Source: Micromonospora sp. WMMD1120 (GTDB taxonomy: Bacteria; Actinomycetota; Actinomycetes; Mycobacteriales; Micromonosporaceae). Taken from it: DNA of 64,000 bases. A model generated the notes under the pieces. It had not been told where the DNA came from. It saw nothing but the letters and a program-made list of their open reading frames with translations, and made no database searches. The stretch's first letter is position 1; the number at the start of each line of letters is the position of its first letter. Both the position numbers and the translations under genes were made by a program. Positions 7,894-16,293 of this stretch are shown in pieces. Location: assembly GCF_029626235.1 (NCBI RefSeq), contig NZ_JARUBO010000005.1:2636501-2700500 (forward strand). The letters run 5' to 3'.

Positions 7894-9180
7894 ATGACAT
7901 CACCCACCGACCTCGCGGCCACCATCTGGCCGGACGTCACGCACCTCCTGCCCGACGCGACGGTGGCTCTCGTCGGCGCCGCGGCCGAGGAGGCCGACCG
8001 TGACGGGAAGCCCAACGCCGCCGGGCTCGACGCGCTGCGAGCCGTACGCTGGCCGGGCCTGCCGGTGCCGACCCAGTTCGGCGGGGGAGGCGCTGGTCTG
8101 CTCGCCTGCTGTGCCGCGCAGCGCCGGATCGGCGCGGCCGACCCGGCGCTCGCCATCGCTGTCAACATGCATCTCTTCTCGGTCGGTCTGATGGTCGAGC
8201 ACTGGCGTCGCCGGTCCGACGTGTCGTGGATGCTCATGGAGGCCATCGCCACGCAGGGCCGCCTGGTCGCCTCGGCCTTCGCCGAGCCGAACCTCGGCGG
8301 GTCGGTGGTGCGCTCCACGATCCGGGCCCGACGGACGGCGAAGGGGTGGCAACTCAGCGGCCGGAAGAGCCCCTGTTCCCTGATCGCCGAAGCCGACCTG
8401 GTCTGCCTCCAGGTGCAGTCCGACCCGGCCGACGGGCCGGAGGAGGTGCACGTGCTCCTGCTGCCGACGAAGGCCGAGGGGGTCAGCGTCTCGCAGACCT
8501 GGGACACCATGTCCATGCGTGGCTCCGGCTCGGACACGCTGGTGCTCGACGACTGTCACGTCCCGGACGACCTGGTCTTCTACAGCGGTCCCATCGGCGA
8601 GGACGACGACGTCGTCGCGGCCGGGCTGATCTGGTTCGCGCTCACCAGCGTCGCGGTCTACCTCGGACTCGCGCAGGCGGCGCTGCACGCCACCCAGACC
8701 CTGACCGGGCGGGGCCGGATCGCCCATCTCGACGCCACCCGGGCCGAACTTCCCAGCTACCAGTCCGTCGTCGGGGACCAGGCCGCCCGGCTCCTGACCC
8801 TGGAGGCCGCGTGCGCCGGGCTGGCGGCGCAGATGGACGCCGGCGCCGATCCCCAACTGCTGCTCCCGGCCGCCCTGGGTTTGAAGCACAGCGCGGCCGA
8901 GGTCGTCCCCGCCGCCGTCGGCGCGCTGACCGAGGCGTGTGGCGGCGTCGCGTTGAGCCGGCGGATGCCGCTCGAACGGCTCTGGCGGGACGCGCAGGCG
9001 ATCCGCTTCCACCCGCCGACCGGGGCCGCCACCCGCCAGTACCTCGGCCGCCTGGCCCTGCGGGTGCCGGCGTTCCTCGACCTCGACGAGTCCGCGCCGC
9101 GGCTGCGGGCCGCCACGGCCGGCGATGGTGAGCACCCTGGTACGACCCACGCCGACCCAGACCACAGGAGGACACCGTGA
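7894..9180 (+). CDS. Acyl-CoA dehydrogenase family flavoprotein
   Basis: A 428-aa protein. The N-terminal helical domain contains GLPVPTQFGGGGAGLLACC. The beta domain has SAFAEPNLGGS, GWQLSGRKSPCSL and TWDTMSMRGSGSDTLVLDDC. The C-terminal helical domain ends in CGGVALSRRMPLERLWRDAQ. All three regions fit the ACAD fold with FAD binding. I could not assign the catalytic base with certainty. Because a flavin reductase closes the same operon, it may be either a desaturase of an acyl-ACP/CoA or an FMN/FAD-dependent monooxygenase of the ACAD fold. It overlaps the ACP gene by 4 nt. Confidence 0.88.
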   Translation: MTSPTDLAATIWPDVTHLLPDATVALVGAAAEEADRDGKPNAAGLDALRAVRWPGLPVPTQFGGGGAGLLACCAAQRRIGAADPALAIAVNMHLFSVGLMVEHWRRRSDVSWMLMEAIATQGRLVASAFAEPNLGGSVVRSTIRARRTAKGWQLSGRKSPCSLIAEADLVCLQVQSDPADGPEEVHVLLLPTKAEGVSVSQTWDTMSMRGSGSDTLVLDDCHVPDDLVFYSGPIGEDDDVVAAGLIWFALTSVAVYLGLAQAALHATQTLTGRGRIAHLDATRAELPSYQSVVGDQAARLLTLEAACAGLAAQMDAGADPQLLLPAALGLKHSAAEVVPAAVGALTEACGGVALSRRMPLERLWRDAQAIRFHPPTGAATRQYLGRLALRVPAFLDLDESAPRLRAATAGDGEHPGTTHADPDHRRTP

Positions 9181-9458
9181 GTTCACGGGACGAGGTTGCC
9201 GACCGGGTTCGCGTCGTGATCGCGGAGGTACTCGCTGTCGAGCCCACCGAGATCGGGGACACGAGCGACCTCGAGGTCGACTTCCGTATCGACAGCCTGG
9301 AGCTGATGGAGATCGGCACCAAGCTGGAAGCCGAGCTGGACGTCCGGCTCACCCTCGACGATCTGGTGAAACTCCGGACCGTGGGTGACGCCATCGATCT
9401 CCTGTACGGCCGGCTGACCGCTCCCGCCGCGGTCGCACCGGAGGGTGGTCAGCCGTGA
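9177..9458 (+). CDS. Acyl carrier protein
   Basis: A 93-aa four-helix carrier protein starting at GTG 9177 (GTGA overlap) with AGGAGG at 9166-9171. The phosphopantetheine attachment site is Ser40 in DFRIDSLELM. The C-terminal tail after about residue 80 is a disordered Ala/Pro linker. It should tether the growing chain for the adjacent ketosynthase and tailoring enzymes. The phosphopantetheinyl transferase is not in the window. Confidence 0.93.
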   Translation: MSSRDEVADRVRVVIAEVLAVEPTEIGDTSDLEVDFRIDSLELMEIGTKLEAELDVRLTLDDLVKLRTVGDAIDLLYGRLTAPAAVAPEGGQP

Positions 9459-10693
9459 GCGACCGCGCCCGGGTGGCGATCACCGGGCTGGGCGTGAAGT
9501 CCCCGGCCGGCAACTCGGTCGACGAGGTGTTCGCGGCGATGCTCGGCGCCCGGTCGACGGCGGTCGTCATCGAGTCGCTGATCACGGACAGGTCGCCGGT
9601 CACGTTCGGCTGCCCGGTGCCTCCGTTCGATCTCGATGCCTATCTGCACCGCCGTGAGCAGCGCAAGACGCACTGGACCTCGCACCTCGCGCTGGCCGCC
9701 GTCGCCGACGCCGTCGCGGACGCCGGTCTGACCAGCGACGCGGTGGACCTCGACCGTCTCGGCGTCCACGTCGGCACGACGGCGTCCGGGCTGGCGCCGA
9801 CGATCCAGGTCGTCAAGACGTACGCGGACGAACCGGCCGCCATGCCGGTGTACACCGTCAGCAAGATCATGCCGAACTCGGTGGCCGCCGGGATCGGTCT
9901 CCAACTCGGCGCGCGCGGTCCCTACCAGACCGTCGCGACCGCCTGCGCCAGCGGCACGACGGCGATCGGCGAGGCGGCGCTACAGATCCGGAACAACGCG
10001 CTGGACGTCGTGGTGGCCGGCGGAGCGGACGCGTCGATCGAGGCGATGACGATGGCGTCGTTCGCCAAGGCCGGCGCGCTCTCCCGCCGCCACGACGATC
10101 CCGCCCGCGCGTCGCGGCCCTTCGACGCCGACCGGGACGGCTTCGTGATGGGTGAGGGCGCGGCCTTCTTCGTACTGGAACGCTGGGAACACGCTGTCGC
10201 TCGCGGCGCCCGCATCCTCGGGGAGGTCGCCGGTTACGCCGCCAACTCCGACGCCTTCCACATCGTGGCGCCGCGCGCCGACGGCGAACAGGCGGCCGCC
10301 TGCATGCGCCGGGCGATCCGCGACGCCGGCCTCGAACCCGGCGACGTGGGTCACGTCAACGCGCACGGCACCAGCACCCAGCTCAACGACCGCGCGGAGG
10401 CCCTGGCACTCGGCACGTGCTTCGGCGCGGCGGTGCCGCCGGTCACCGCGAACAAGGGCGTGGTGGGGCACCTGCTGGGCGCGGCCGGGGCCTTCGAGGC
10501 GCTCGTCGCCCTGGTCAGCTCCGCCCGCGGCTCGGTGCCGCCGGTGGCCAACTTCACCGGCGGCCCGGACGCCGACCTCATCGACATCGTCGCGAAGGAG
10601 CCCCGGGCGGTACGGCCGGCGCCGGTGCTCTCCAACTCCTTCGGCTTCGGTGGGCACAACGCCTGCCTGGTACTGACACCGACGGCGGTGTGA
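9455..10693 (+). CDS. Beta-ketoacyl-ACP synthase II-like (FabF family)
   Basis: A 412-aa thiolase-fold condensing enzyme. The active-site Cys164 is in TACASGTTA, and the catalytic histidines are H304 (NAHGTSTQLND) and H339 (GVVGHLLGAAG). The full Cys-His-His triad and GFGGHNACLVL at the C-terminus indicate an active decarboxylative synthase, not a chain-length factor. A single KS without CLF or acyltransferase means the extender probably comes as malonyl-ACP from primary metabolism. The start GTG overlaps the ACP stop. Confidence 0.93.
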   Translation: MSDRARVAITGLGVKSPAGNSVDEVFAAMLGARSTAVVIESLITDRSPVTFGCPVPPFDLDAYLHRREQRKTHWTSHLALAAVADAVADAGLTSDAVDLDRLGVHVGTTASGLAPTIQVVKTYADEPAAMPVYTVSKIMPNSVAAGIGLQLGARGPYQTVATACASGTTAIGEAALQIRNNALDVVVAGGADASIEAMTMASFAKAGALSRRHDDPARASRPFDADRDGFVMGEGAAFFVLERWEHAVARGARILGEVAGYAANSDAFHIVAPRADGEQAAACMRRAIRDAGLEPGDVGHVNAHGTSTQLNDRAEALALGTCFGAAVPPVTANKGVVGHLLGAAGAFEALVALVSSARGSVPPVANFTGGPDADLIDIVAKEPRAVRPAPVLSNSFGFGGHNACLVLTPTAV

Positions 10694-10730
10694 CCCACCG
10701 CCCCATCCACGCACAGCTACGGGGGACACC

Positions 10731-11759
10731 ATGCGAATTCTCGTCACCGGCGCCGACGGCGTGGTCGGCCGGGAGGTTCTCGAGCAGCTCGCCGCGCACC
10801 CGGCGGCGCCGACGGTGGTGCCGGTGACCCGCACCGGCTCCCGGCCCGGCACAACGGCCTGGAACATCGGCGCGGAGGCACCACCGGAGGCCGTACGGGG
10901 TCCGTGGGACGCCATCGTGCACATGGCCGCCTGCACCCGCTGGACGATGACGCGGGCGGAAGCGGAGGCGGCGAACATCGCGCCCACCCGCGCGGTTCTG
11001 GACCTGCTGGCCCCTGGCACGCACCTGGTGCACGTCTCCACGGCGTACGTGGGCGGGGCCCGGACCGAGGAGTCCGACGCCGCCGACTTCGACGGCTACC
11101 GCAACGGCTACGAGTGGTCCAAGGCCGAATGCGAGCGACTGGTGCGCGCGCAGGTGCCGAACGGACTCACCATCGTACGGCCGCCGCTGATCCTCGGGCG
11201 GAGCACCGACGGCGCGATCTCCCGCTTCTCCGGGCCGTACACCCTGCTGCAGGCGCTGGTCTCGGGCCTGGCGGCCGTGGTGGTCGGCAGCCCCGACGGG
11301 TACGCCGAGGTCGCGCCGGTCGACCAGGTCGCGGAGGCCATCGTCGACGCGGCCGTCGGCGCCGCCCCGAACGACCAGCGCCTGGAGGTCGTCGCGGCGG
11401 GCGCCGCGGCGCTGCGGCTGAGCGAGATGGTCGACATCGTGTGCGCCGAACTGACCGGGTGGCGGGCCGAGCGCGGGCTCGGGCCGATCCAGGTCCCACC
11501 GTTGATCTCGACGGAGTCGTGGCACCGGTTCTTCCTGCCCCTCGCGGAGCGCCACCTCAGCCAGGTCCAGCACGAGGCGGTTCGCCTCCTCGGCATGTTC
11601 GAGAGCTACACCAGCATGCCGGCGCCCTTCGAGCCGACCCGGCCGGTCGCCGACCCGCGTGCCGTCCTCGTCCAGTCGGTGCGCTGGTGGGCGGAGAACA
11701 AGCAACGGGCGGCGTCGCGGACACCGACACCGTGGACGATGGTCGGCGCGTCGGCATGA
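10731..11759 (+). CDS. Extended SDR / thioester-reductase-like protein
   Basis: A 342-aa Rossmann protein with TGADGVVG (6-13) as the nucleotide-binding loop, HMAACTRW, the catalytic STAY region and YxxxK (Y127/K131 in GYEWSK). The order and length resemble NAD-dependent epimerase and NAD_binding_4 (fatty acyl reductase/thioester reductase) families. In this context a reductive release of the ACP-bound chain to an aldehyde for the aminotransferase is attractive, but an epimerase or ketoreductase role is equally compatible with the sequence. A GGGGGAC ribosome binding site precedes the ATG. Confidence 0.82.
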   Translation: MRILVTGADGVVGREVLEQLAAHPAAPTVVPVTRTGSRPGTTAWNIGAEAPPEAVRGPWDAIVHMAACTRWTMTRAEAEAANIAPTRAVLDLLAPGTHLVHVSTAYVGGARTEESDAADFDGYRNGYEWSKAECERLVRAQVPNGLTIVRPPLILGRSTDGAISRFSGPYTLLQALVSGLAAVVVGSPDGYAEVAPVDQVAEAIVDAAVGAAPNDQRLEVVAAGAAALRLSEMVDIVCAELTGWRAERGLGPIQVPPLISTESWHRFFLPLAERHLSQVQHEAVRLLGMFESYTSMPAPFEPTRPVADPRAVLVQSVRWWAENKQRAASRTPTPWTMVGASA

Positions 11760-12268
11760 CCACCACCGACCCGCCGGGCGACGTCGACCTGTCGGGCGGT
11801 GAGCGCCTGCGGTCGGTGTTGCGCCACCACCCGGCTGGCGTGGTCGTGGTGACCGCCGCCGGACCGCAGGGCCCGGCCGGGTGCACGGTGTCGTCGTTCA
11901 GCTCGGCCAGCCTGCGGCCACCCCTGGTGTCGCTGTGTCTGGACCACGCCTCGACCACCTGGGCCGCGGTCCGGCACAGCTCGCGGCTGGCCGTACACCT
12001 GCTCGACGCCCGCCACCGCGACCTGGCGGCCCGGTTCGCGGGGCGATGGGACGACAGGTTCGGTCCGGCGACCCCCTGGCACCCCGATGATGACGGCGTC
12101 CCCTGGCTGCGGACCGGTACGGCGCGGCTGCGCTGCACGGTGCACCGCGCCGTGGACGTCGGCGACCACGCCCTCGTGATCGCCGACGTCCGCCGGATAG
12201 ACCCCGGCGAGGCGGCGAATCCTCTGGTCTACCTCACCGGACGGTACGGGGTGCACACGCCGCTCTGA
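11756..12268 (+). CDS. Flavin reductase (HpaC-like)
   Basis: A 170-aa protein starting at an ATGA overlap with the SDR gene. The pattern HHPAGVVVVTA, CTVSSFSSASLRPPLVSLCL, STTWAAVRHSSRLAVHLL and a terminal GRYGVHTPL is typical of the flavin reductase-like domain of two-component monooxygenases. It would supply reduced FMN/FAD to a partner; the only candidate in the operon is the ACAD-fold protein at 7894. It is the last gene of the biosynthetic operon. Confidence 0.9.
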   Translation: MTTTDPPGDVDLSGGERLRSVLRHHPAGVVVVTAAGPQGPAGCTVSSFSSASLRPPLVSLCLDHASTTWAAVRHSSRLAVHLLDARHRDLAARFAGRWDDRFGPATPWHPDDDGVPWLRTGTARLRCTVHRAVDVGDHALVIADVRRIDPGEAANPLVYLTGRYGVHTPL

Positions 12269-12370
12269 CGGTCGCCGCCCCCTTTGGTTATCCGGTGCGC
12301 GTCCTTCCGTGGGCGGCGCAAAGGCGTGGTACGACTGCTTCAGCGACATGGGGACGAAGCAGGCGGGCGG

Positions 12371-13476
12371 GTGACGACGAACAGGGCGGCCAATCTGCTG
12401 CGCAGGCGTGAGAGCCCACAGCGGCCGACCTTCCTGGAGCTGTTCTCGATCTCGTGTTCGTCTTCGCGCTCACCCGGATCGTCCACGAGTTGGTGCTCGA
12501 CTACACCAGGGACCACGTCGCGGAGAGGCTGAGCACGTCCCTCGCGGAGAACGGCGAGACGCTGCTGCTGTTCCTGGCGGTCTGGTGGATCTGGACGCAG
12601 ACGGCGTGGGTGACGAGCAAGTTCGATCCGTTCCAGCCGGCGATCCAGGTGGGCCGTACCCTGTTCTTCGCGCTCATCCTGCGGGGTCACACCCTCCGCC
12701 GCGTCAACATGCTGGCGTTCGTCTGGTTCGGTGTGTCGGCCCTGCCGTGGCTCAGCGGAGCCTTCGCGCCGGAGGTGACGCGCAACTCGCTGTGGACGCT
12801 GGCCCTGGCGATCGACTACCTGGGGGCCAGATTCGGCTGGCCGGTCCCGGGGCTGGGTCGCGCAGAGGTCTCCCCGTGGGCCGGGGCGGGCGAGCACCTG
12901 GCCGAACGCTACTGGCAGCTCGTCATCGTCGCGCTCGGGGAGACGATCCTGACCTCCGGGTCGAGTCTGCTGCTGGGCCCGATCGGGGCCGAACGGACAC
13001 TGGCCCTCACCGTGTCGTTCGTCGTCACGGTGTTGTTGTGGCGGATCTACTTCTACCGGGCCGGACAGATCCTCGGCGAGGCCATCGCGGCATCCGCCGA
13101 TCCCGGCCGGATCGGTCGGTTGGCCGAACTCGCACACCTGCTCATGGTGGCCGGCATCCTCGCCGGCTCGGCCGGCTCCGAACTCACCCTCATCGACCCC
13201 ACCGGAGCCGCCAGACCCGCGTGGGTCGGGGCCATCCTCGGCGGGCCCGCGCTGTTCCTCGCCGGGCGCTCACTGTTCGAGTACGTGGCCTTCGCCCGGG
13301 TGTCCTGGCCACGCCCGATCGGAATCGTCCTCCTTGCGGCCATGGCACCGGCGATGGTCGGCCTGCCGCCGCTCGCGGTCACCGGAGCAGCGGTCGCCGT
13401 CCTGCTCGGTGTTGCCGTCTCGGACACGATCCGCGCACACGGACGGCCCCTGGAGCAGGCCTCGCCGCCCCGCTGA
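12371..13476 (+). pseudogene. ltrA: LtrA family membrane protein, frameshifted
   Basis: The N-terminal part (start GTG 12371) reads RPTFLELF and then loses frame. The next frame continues as DLVFVFALTRIVHELV and runs through seven to eight hydrophobic segments to 13476. The family consensus at this point is FLELFFDLVFVFALTR, so the sequence TTC-TC-GAT at 12443-12449 lacks one base of an expected TTC-TTC-GAT. The rest (GHTLRRVNMLAFVWF, AERYWQLVIVALGETIL) is intact. Either it is a recent pseudogene or a sequencing deletion; translation could also restart at GTG 12454 without the first about 40 residues. LtrA proteins have no well-defined biochemical role. Confidence 0.8.
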
Positions 13477-13525
13477 CCGGCACCCGTCGCGCCGCGCCAA
13501 CGGCGCGGCGGGCACCACCGGTCAG
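13473..13525. terminator. Long GC-rich hairpin after ltrA
   Basis: CTGACCGG (13473-13480) pairs with CCGGTCAG (13518-13525), and inside it a second stem CCCGTCGCGCCG pairs with CGGCGCGGCGGG with one G-U. The hairpin overlaps the ltrA stop codon and probably terminates that transcript. Confidence 0.7.
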
Positions 13526-13743
13526 CTCCGCCGCCGGTCGGGCGGCGGTACCTCTGCCACGCCCAGGGCCGGCTGTGGAGAGTGACGTCTTCCGCTATCC
13601 TTGAGCCGGCTGCACGCGCCAGCCGGCTCCGCGTTCCGGTCACCCACGCCGCCGGAACACCGACGGACAAGGGTCCTTGACTCGCGCAAGGTCGCACACC
13701 GGTCTCTCGTCCTGGTGGAGCGTGGGTCCGCCGGAGGCGTGTC

Positions 13744-14073
13744 ATGACCAGCAGGCGTAACCACAAGCAAGCCATCCGGGCCCGTATGGCGATCACCGGT
13801 GAGCGCTACAACGTGGCGGCGCGAGCACTGCGGAGCCCCACCTTCCGGCCGGCCGCCGAGCTGCCCAGGCGGATACCAGGGGCACATCTCATCCTGGTCG
13901 GTCAGTTGCCCCTGCCACGGCGTCCGCTGGTCATTCGTCGAGATCCGGCGGCGCTGACCGAGAAGCTCAGCACCTTTCTGCAGGGTTGGGAGGCCGGCCG
14001 GGCGGCGCTCGTGCGCTACCGGGTGGACCGGCGCACCCAGGCGGCAGGTTCACGTTCCGGGAGCATCGGGTGA
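13744..14073 (+). CDS. Small basic protein of unknown function (109 aa)
   Basis: Not recognised as a characterised family. The N-terminus KQAIRARMAITGERYNVAAR is a motif often seen at the N-termini of small actinobacterial proteins of mobile elements. The rest contains RPLVIRRDPAALTEKLSTFL and a basic tail. No signal peptide or membrane segment. The next gene starts at the GTG inside its stop (GTGA), so both are translationally coupled. It lies directly outside the tRNA-linked island. Confidence 0.6.
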   Translation: MTSRRNHKQAIRARMAITGERYNVAARALRSPTFRPAAELPRRIPGAHLILVGQLPLPRRPLVIRRDPAALTEKLSTFLQGWEAGRAALVRYRVDRRTQAAGSRSGSIG

Positions 14074-14384
14074 GCGGCGGCGACGGCTCGGTGATCGCCG
14101 CCGCGCTCGCGACCGCGTCCGGCTCCGCCGGGCTGTGGTGGTTACTACGGGACTGGCTGCGCAACCGCCGGGAGCGAGGCCGGTTCAGCGACGTCACGCA
14201 TCTGATCGACAAGGTCGGAACCGACAAGATCGAAGAGATCGCGCACCTCGCCCACGTCCTCATCACCGACAGCCGCACGTCGACTCGACCCACGTTGTCG
14301 GCCTCGCGCCGCGACGATCCCGTGGACGACGTCGGAGCTGTCGACGCCGGCGGGTCATCGAAGCGGCGCGGGCGACGGCGGTAG
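14070..14384 (+). CDS. Small membrane-anchored protein (104 aa)
   Basis: Unrecognised. Start GTG 14070 overlaps the stop of the preceding gene. A hydrophobic N-terminal segment (VIAAALATASGSAGLWWLL) could be a membrane anchor and is followed by a basic stop-transfer stretch RDWLRNRRERGR. A helical middle (THLIDKVGTDKIEEIAHLAH) and a basic tail follow. It is probably an inner-face membrane partner of the 109-aa protein. Confidence 0.5.
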   Translation: MSGGDGSVIAAALATASGSAGLWWLLRDWLRNRRERGRFSDVTHLIDKVGTDKIEEIAHLAHVLITDSRTSTRPTLSASRRDDPVDDVGAVDAGGSSKRRGRRR

Positions 14385-14503
14385 GCGGCCGCTTGGCCAC
14401 GCTGACGCGCGTGCGTGGTCGTGAGTCCAGCGGGCAACGGGGGCCAATCTGGGTCGCTCCCTGCCAACGCGGGTCAACCGCAGGTCGTCACATTGCCACT
14501 CGC

Positions 14504-14541
14504 GCCCCCGTAGCTCAGGGGATAGAGCATCAATTTCCTAA
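14504..14541 (+). pseudogene. Truncated tRNA-Arg(CCT), 5' half (module junction 1)
   Basis: 38 bases match the 5' half of the intact tRNA-Arg at 29087 through the anticodon loop TTCCTAA, with CAA in place of CGG in the anticodon stem. The tRNA 3' half is absent and replaced by CCCGACGGTCC. The about 60 bp upstream also resemble the leader of the intact tRNA. It is read as the left attachment scar of the island. Confidence 0.85.
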
Positions 14542-14660
14542 CCCGACGGTCCACCGGTGTCCGCAGGCCGATGACGTTCGGCTCTTCGGCTCTTCGCTTC
14601 TTGGCCCCGTGTGCCGGTCCCCGCGCGGTCCAGTTGCGATCGCTCGCCGAAGATCAGCAG
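14536..14660 (+). repeat. Module left-end block L1
   Basis: Bases 14536-14568 match 22439-22471 at 31 of 33 positions. Bases 14636-14660 (GCGATCGCTCGCCGAAGATC and on) match blocks at 22531-22555 and about 17468-17486. The block defines the left end of a family of tRNA-targeted modules. No gene was found in 14542-14719. Confidence 0.65.
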
Positions 14661-14719
14661 ACGATGCCCTTTCGGGCCTCGACGGCCCTGACCGGCTGAG
14701 AAGCGGCCTGCGGACCAGG

Positions 14720-15982
14720 TCAGTCTGCTGTCGGGGCGGAAGCCTGCCACACTGCACTGACCGGTATGGCGCGGAGTCTGTCACCGAACGGCAGCGTGGC
14801 GGTTCCGGTATAGAGGACGATGCCGACGATGAAGTCGTCGCCGAGGCAGGCGGCGAGTCGGCGTAGCCCGCGGAAGTCGTCAGGTCCGACGGTGCTGGCT
14901 GCTTTGACCTCGATCCCGACCACCTGACCAGCTCGGTTCTCGAGCACCGCGTCGACTTCGTACCTGCTCTGGTCGCGGTAGTGCGACAGGTCGACGGACT
15001 GCTCGGACCAGGTGAGCTGCCGGGCCAACTCGGACAGCACAAATGACTCGAGTAGCGGGCCGAACGGCGCGCCCGGCCGGAGTAGTGCCCGAGCGTCGGT
15101 CGCGATCTCGTTGGCGGCGATGCCCGAGTCGACGAAGATCAGTTTCGACGCGGCGGTGGTCCGGGTGCCCAGGTTGCGGGACCAGCCCGGGATCCGCTTG
15201 ATCAGGAAGATCTCTTCCAGGGCTCGGAGGTAGCGGGCGATCGTCGGTCGACTGAGCCCGAGGGCGGATTCGAGGGAGTTGGCGGCGATGATGGTCGCGG
15301 ACCTGGCCGCAAGCAGCCGTACCAGTTTCCGTAGCTCGCCCTTGTGCTGGATGTCGGACAGCTGCCGGACATCGCGGTCGATGAGCGCCTGGACGTAGGC
15401 GTCGAGGAACCGCTGGCGGCGGCGCGGGTCGGCACGGGTGGTGGCCTCGGGTAGGCCGCCGCGCACTATCCTGGCCGCGTAGTCGGCGCGGGTCACATCC
15501 GACTCGTGTCGCAGCTCCGGACCGAGGGTGAAGACGGCGTCGATGAATCCGTCCGGTTCAGCATCGAGTTCTCCTTGGGAGAACGGCCAGAGTTCCACGG
15601 TCTCCATCCGGCCGGGCAGCGCGTCCGGGGCGGCCACCATGCCGAACAACCGTGACGAGCCGGTGAGCAGATAACGGCCCGGACGAGGATCCTCGTCGAC
15701 TGCTGCCTTGATGGCCAGCAGGAGTTCCGGAGCGCGCTGAATCTCGTCAATGACCAGGAGTTCGCCGGAGTCCACGAACCCGACCGGATCGGCGATCGCC
15801 GCCGCCCGGTCCTGAGCCCGATCAAGATCGCGGCGCTCGGCTAGACGATCGCCGGCAACGAGGCGAACCAGGGTGCTCTTGCCTGCTTGGCGTGCTCCGC
15901 TGATCAAGACGACGCGGGTGTCCGCCAGGGCGGCATCGACCTGCGCGGCGGCGCGGCGGGGGATTAGGTGCGGTGTGGGCAC
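14720..15982 (-). CDS. AAA_14 / DUF4143 ATP-binding protein
   Basis: A 420-aa protein. Walker A is GARQAGKST near residue 29, Walker B is LLVIDEIQRAPELL, and sensor region YLLTGSSRLFGM marks the AAA_14 domain. The C-terminal DUF4143 domain has a PD-(D/E)xK-like core (YRDQSRYEVDAVLENRAGQVVGIEVKA). The start is GTG 15982, because a TATGAT -10 lies 7 bp upstream and no ribosome binding site exists; a longer frame upstream crosses the repeat array. Function of the family is not settled; nucleic-acid handling or defence has been suggested. It is the only cargo gene of module A. Confidence 0.85.
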   Translation of the reverse strand: MPTPHLIPRRAAAQVDAALADTRVVLISGARQAGKSTLVRLVAGDRLAERRDLDRAQDRAAAIADPVGFVDSGELLVIDEIQRAPELLLAIKAAVDEDPRPGRYLLTGSSRLFGMVAAPDALPGRMETVELWPFSQGELDAEPDGFIDAVFTLGPELRHESDVTRADYAARIVRGGLPEATTRADPRRRQRFLDAYVQALIDRDVRQLSDIQHKGELRKLVRLLAARSATIIAANSLESALGLSRPTIARYLRALEEIFLIKRIPGWSRNLGTRTTAASKLIFVDSGIAANEIATDARALLRPGAPFGPLLESFVLSELARQLTWSEQSVDLSHYRDQSRYEVDAVLENRAGQVVGIEVKAASTVGPDDFRGLRRLAACLGDDFIVGIVLYTGTATLPFGDRLRAIPVSAVWQASAPTAD

Positions 15983-15988
15983 GGCGTC

Positions 15989-15994
15989 ATCATA
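15989..15994 (-). promoter_or_regulatory. -10 element TATGAT for the DUF4143 gene
   Basis: TATGAT reads on the minus strand at 15994-15989. A start point 7 bp downstream falls on GTG 15982, giving a leaderless mRNA. It adjoins the 23-bp repeat array. Confidence 0.55.
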
Positions 15995-16004
15995 ACAACC
16001 GCGT

Positions 16005-16084
16005 TTCGATCTGCGAGGATCTTCGTTTTCGGTCTGCGGCATGGTCCGCATTCGGTATGCGGAATTCTGATATTCGATCTGCGG
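16005..16084 (+). repeat. Four direct repeats TTCGRTMTGCGR, 22-23 bp period
   Basis: Copies start at 16005, 16028, 16051 and 16073: TTCGATCTGCGA, TTCGGTCTGCGG, TTCGGTATGCGG, TTCGATCTGCGG. The regular two-turn spacing upstream of the leaderless promoter suggests cooperative binding of a regulator, possibly the ATPase itself. Confidence 0.7.
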
Positions 16085-16200
16085 GGCCACGGATGAGCCG
16101 GTTCGTGGAAGGGATCCAGATCCAGGGCTACCAAGATCAGTATGGGTGGCGATGTGTGGACTCGCGTAGAGACTCCTCCACCGGATGCCAACCCGCGTGT

Positions 16201-16291
16201 GCTCGAGCGGGGGCCCTGGGCTGGGACAACGGCGATCCGGGGAACGTGGGCCACTCCCTGCCACCCCAGGTGAACCCGCAGGTCGCTCGAC
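16201..16291 (+). repeat. Module right-end block R1 (tRNA leader copy)
   Basis: This stretch matches 28979-29074, the leader of the intact tRNA-Arg, including GGGCCACTCCCTGCCACCCC (16249-16268) and GGTCGCT. It would be continuous with the tRNA fragment at 17339 if the IS5 element were removed. It probably carries a tRNA promoter supplied by the module. Confidence 0.7.
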
Positions 16292-16293
16292 TA

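Noticed and set aside
1294..12268. Type II polyketide or lasso peptide cluster
   Set aside because: No chain-length factor, no cyclase pair, and no precursor peptide with B1/B2/C proteins was found.
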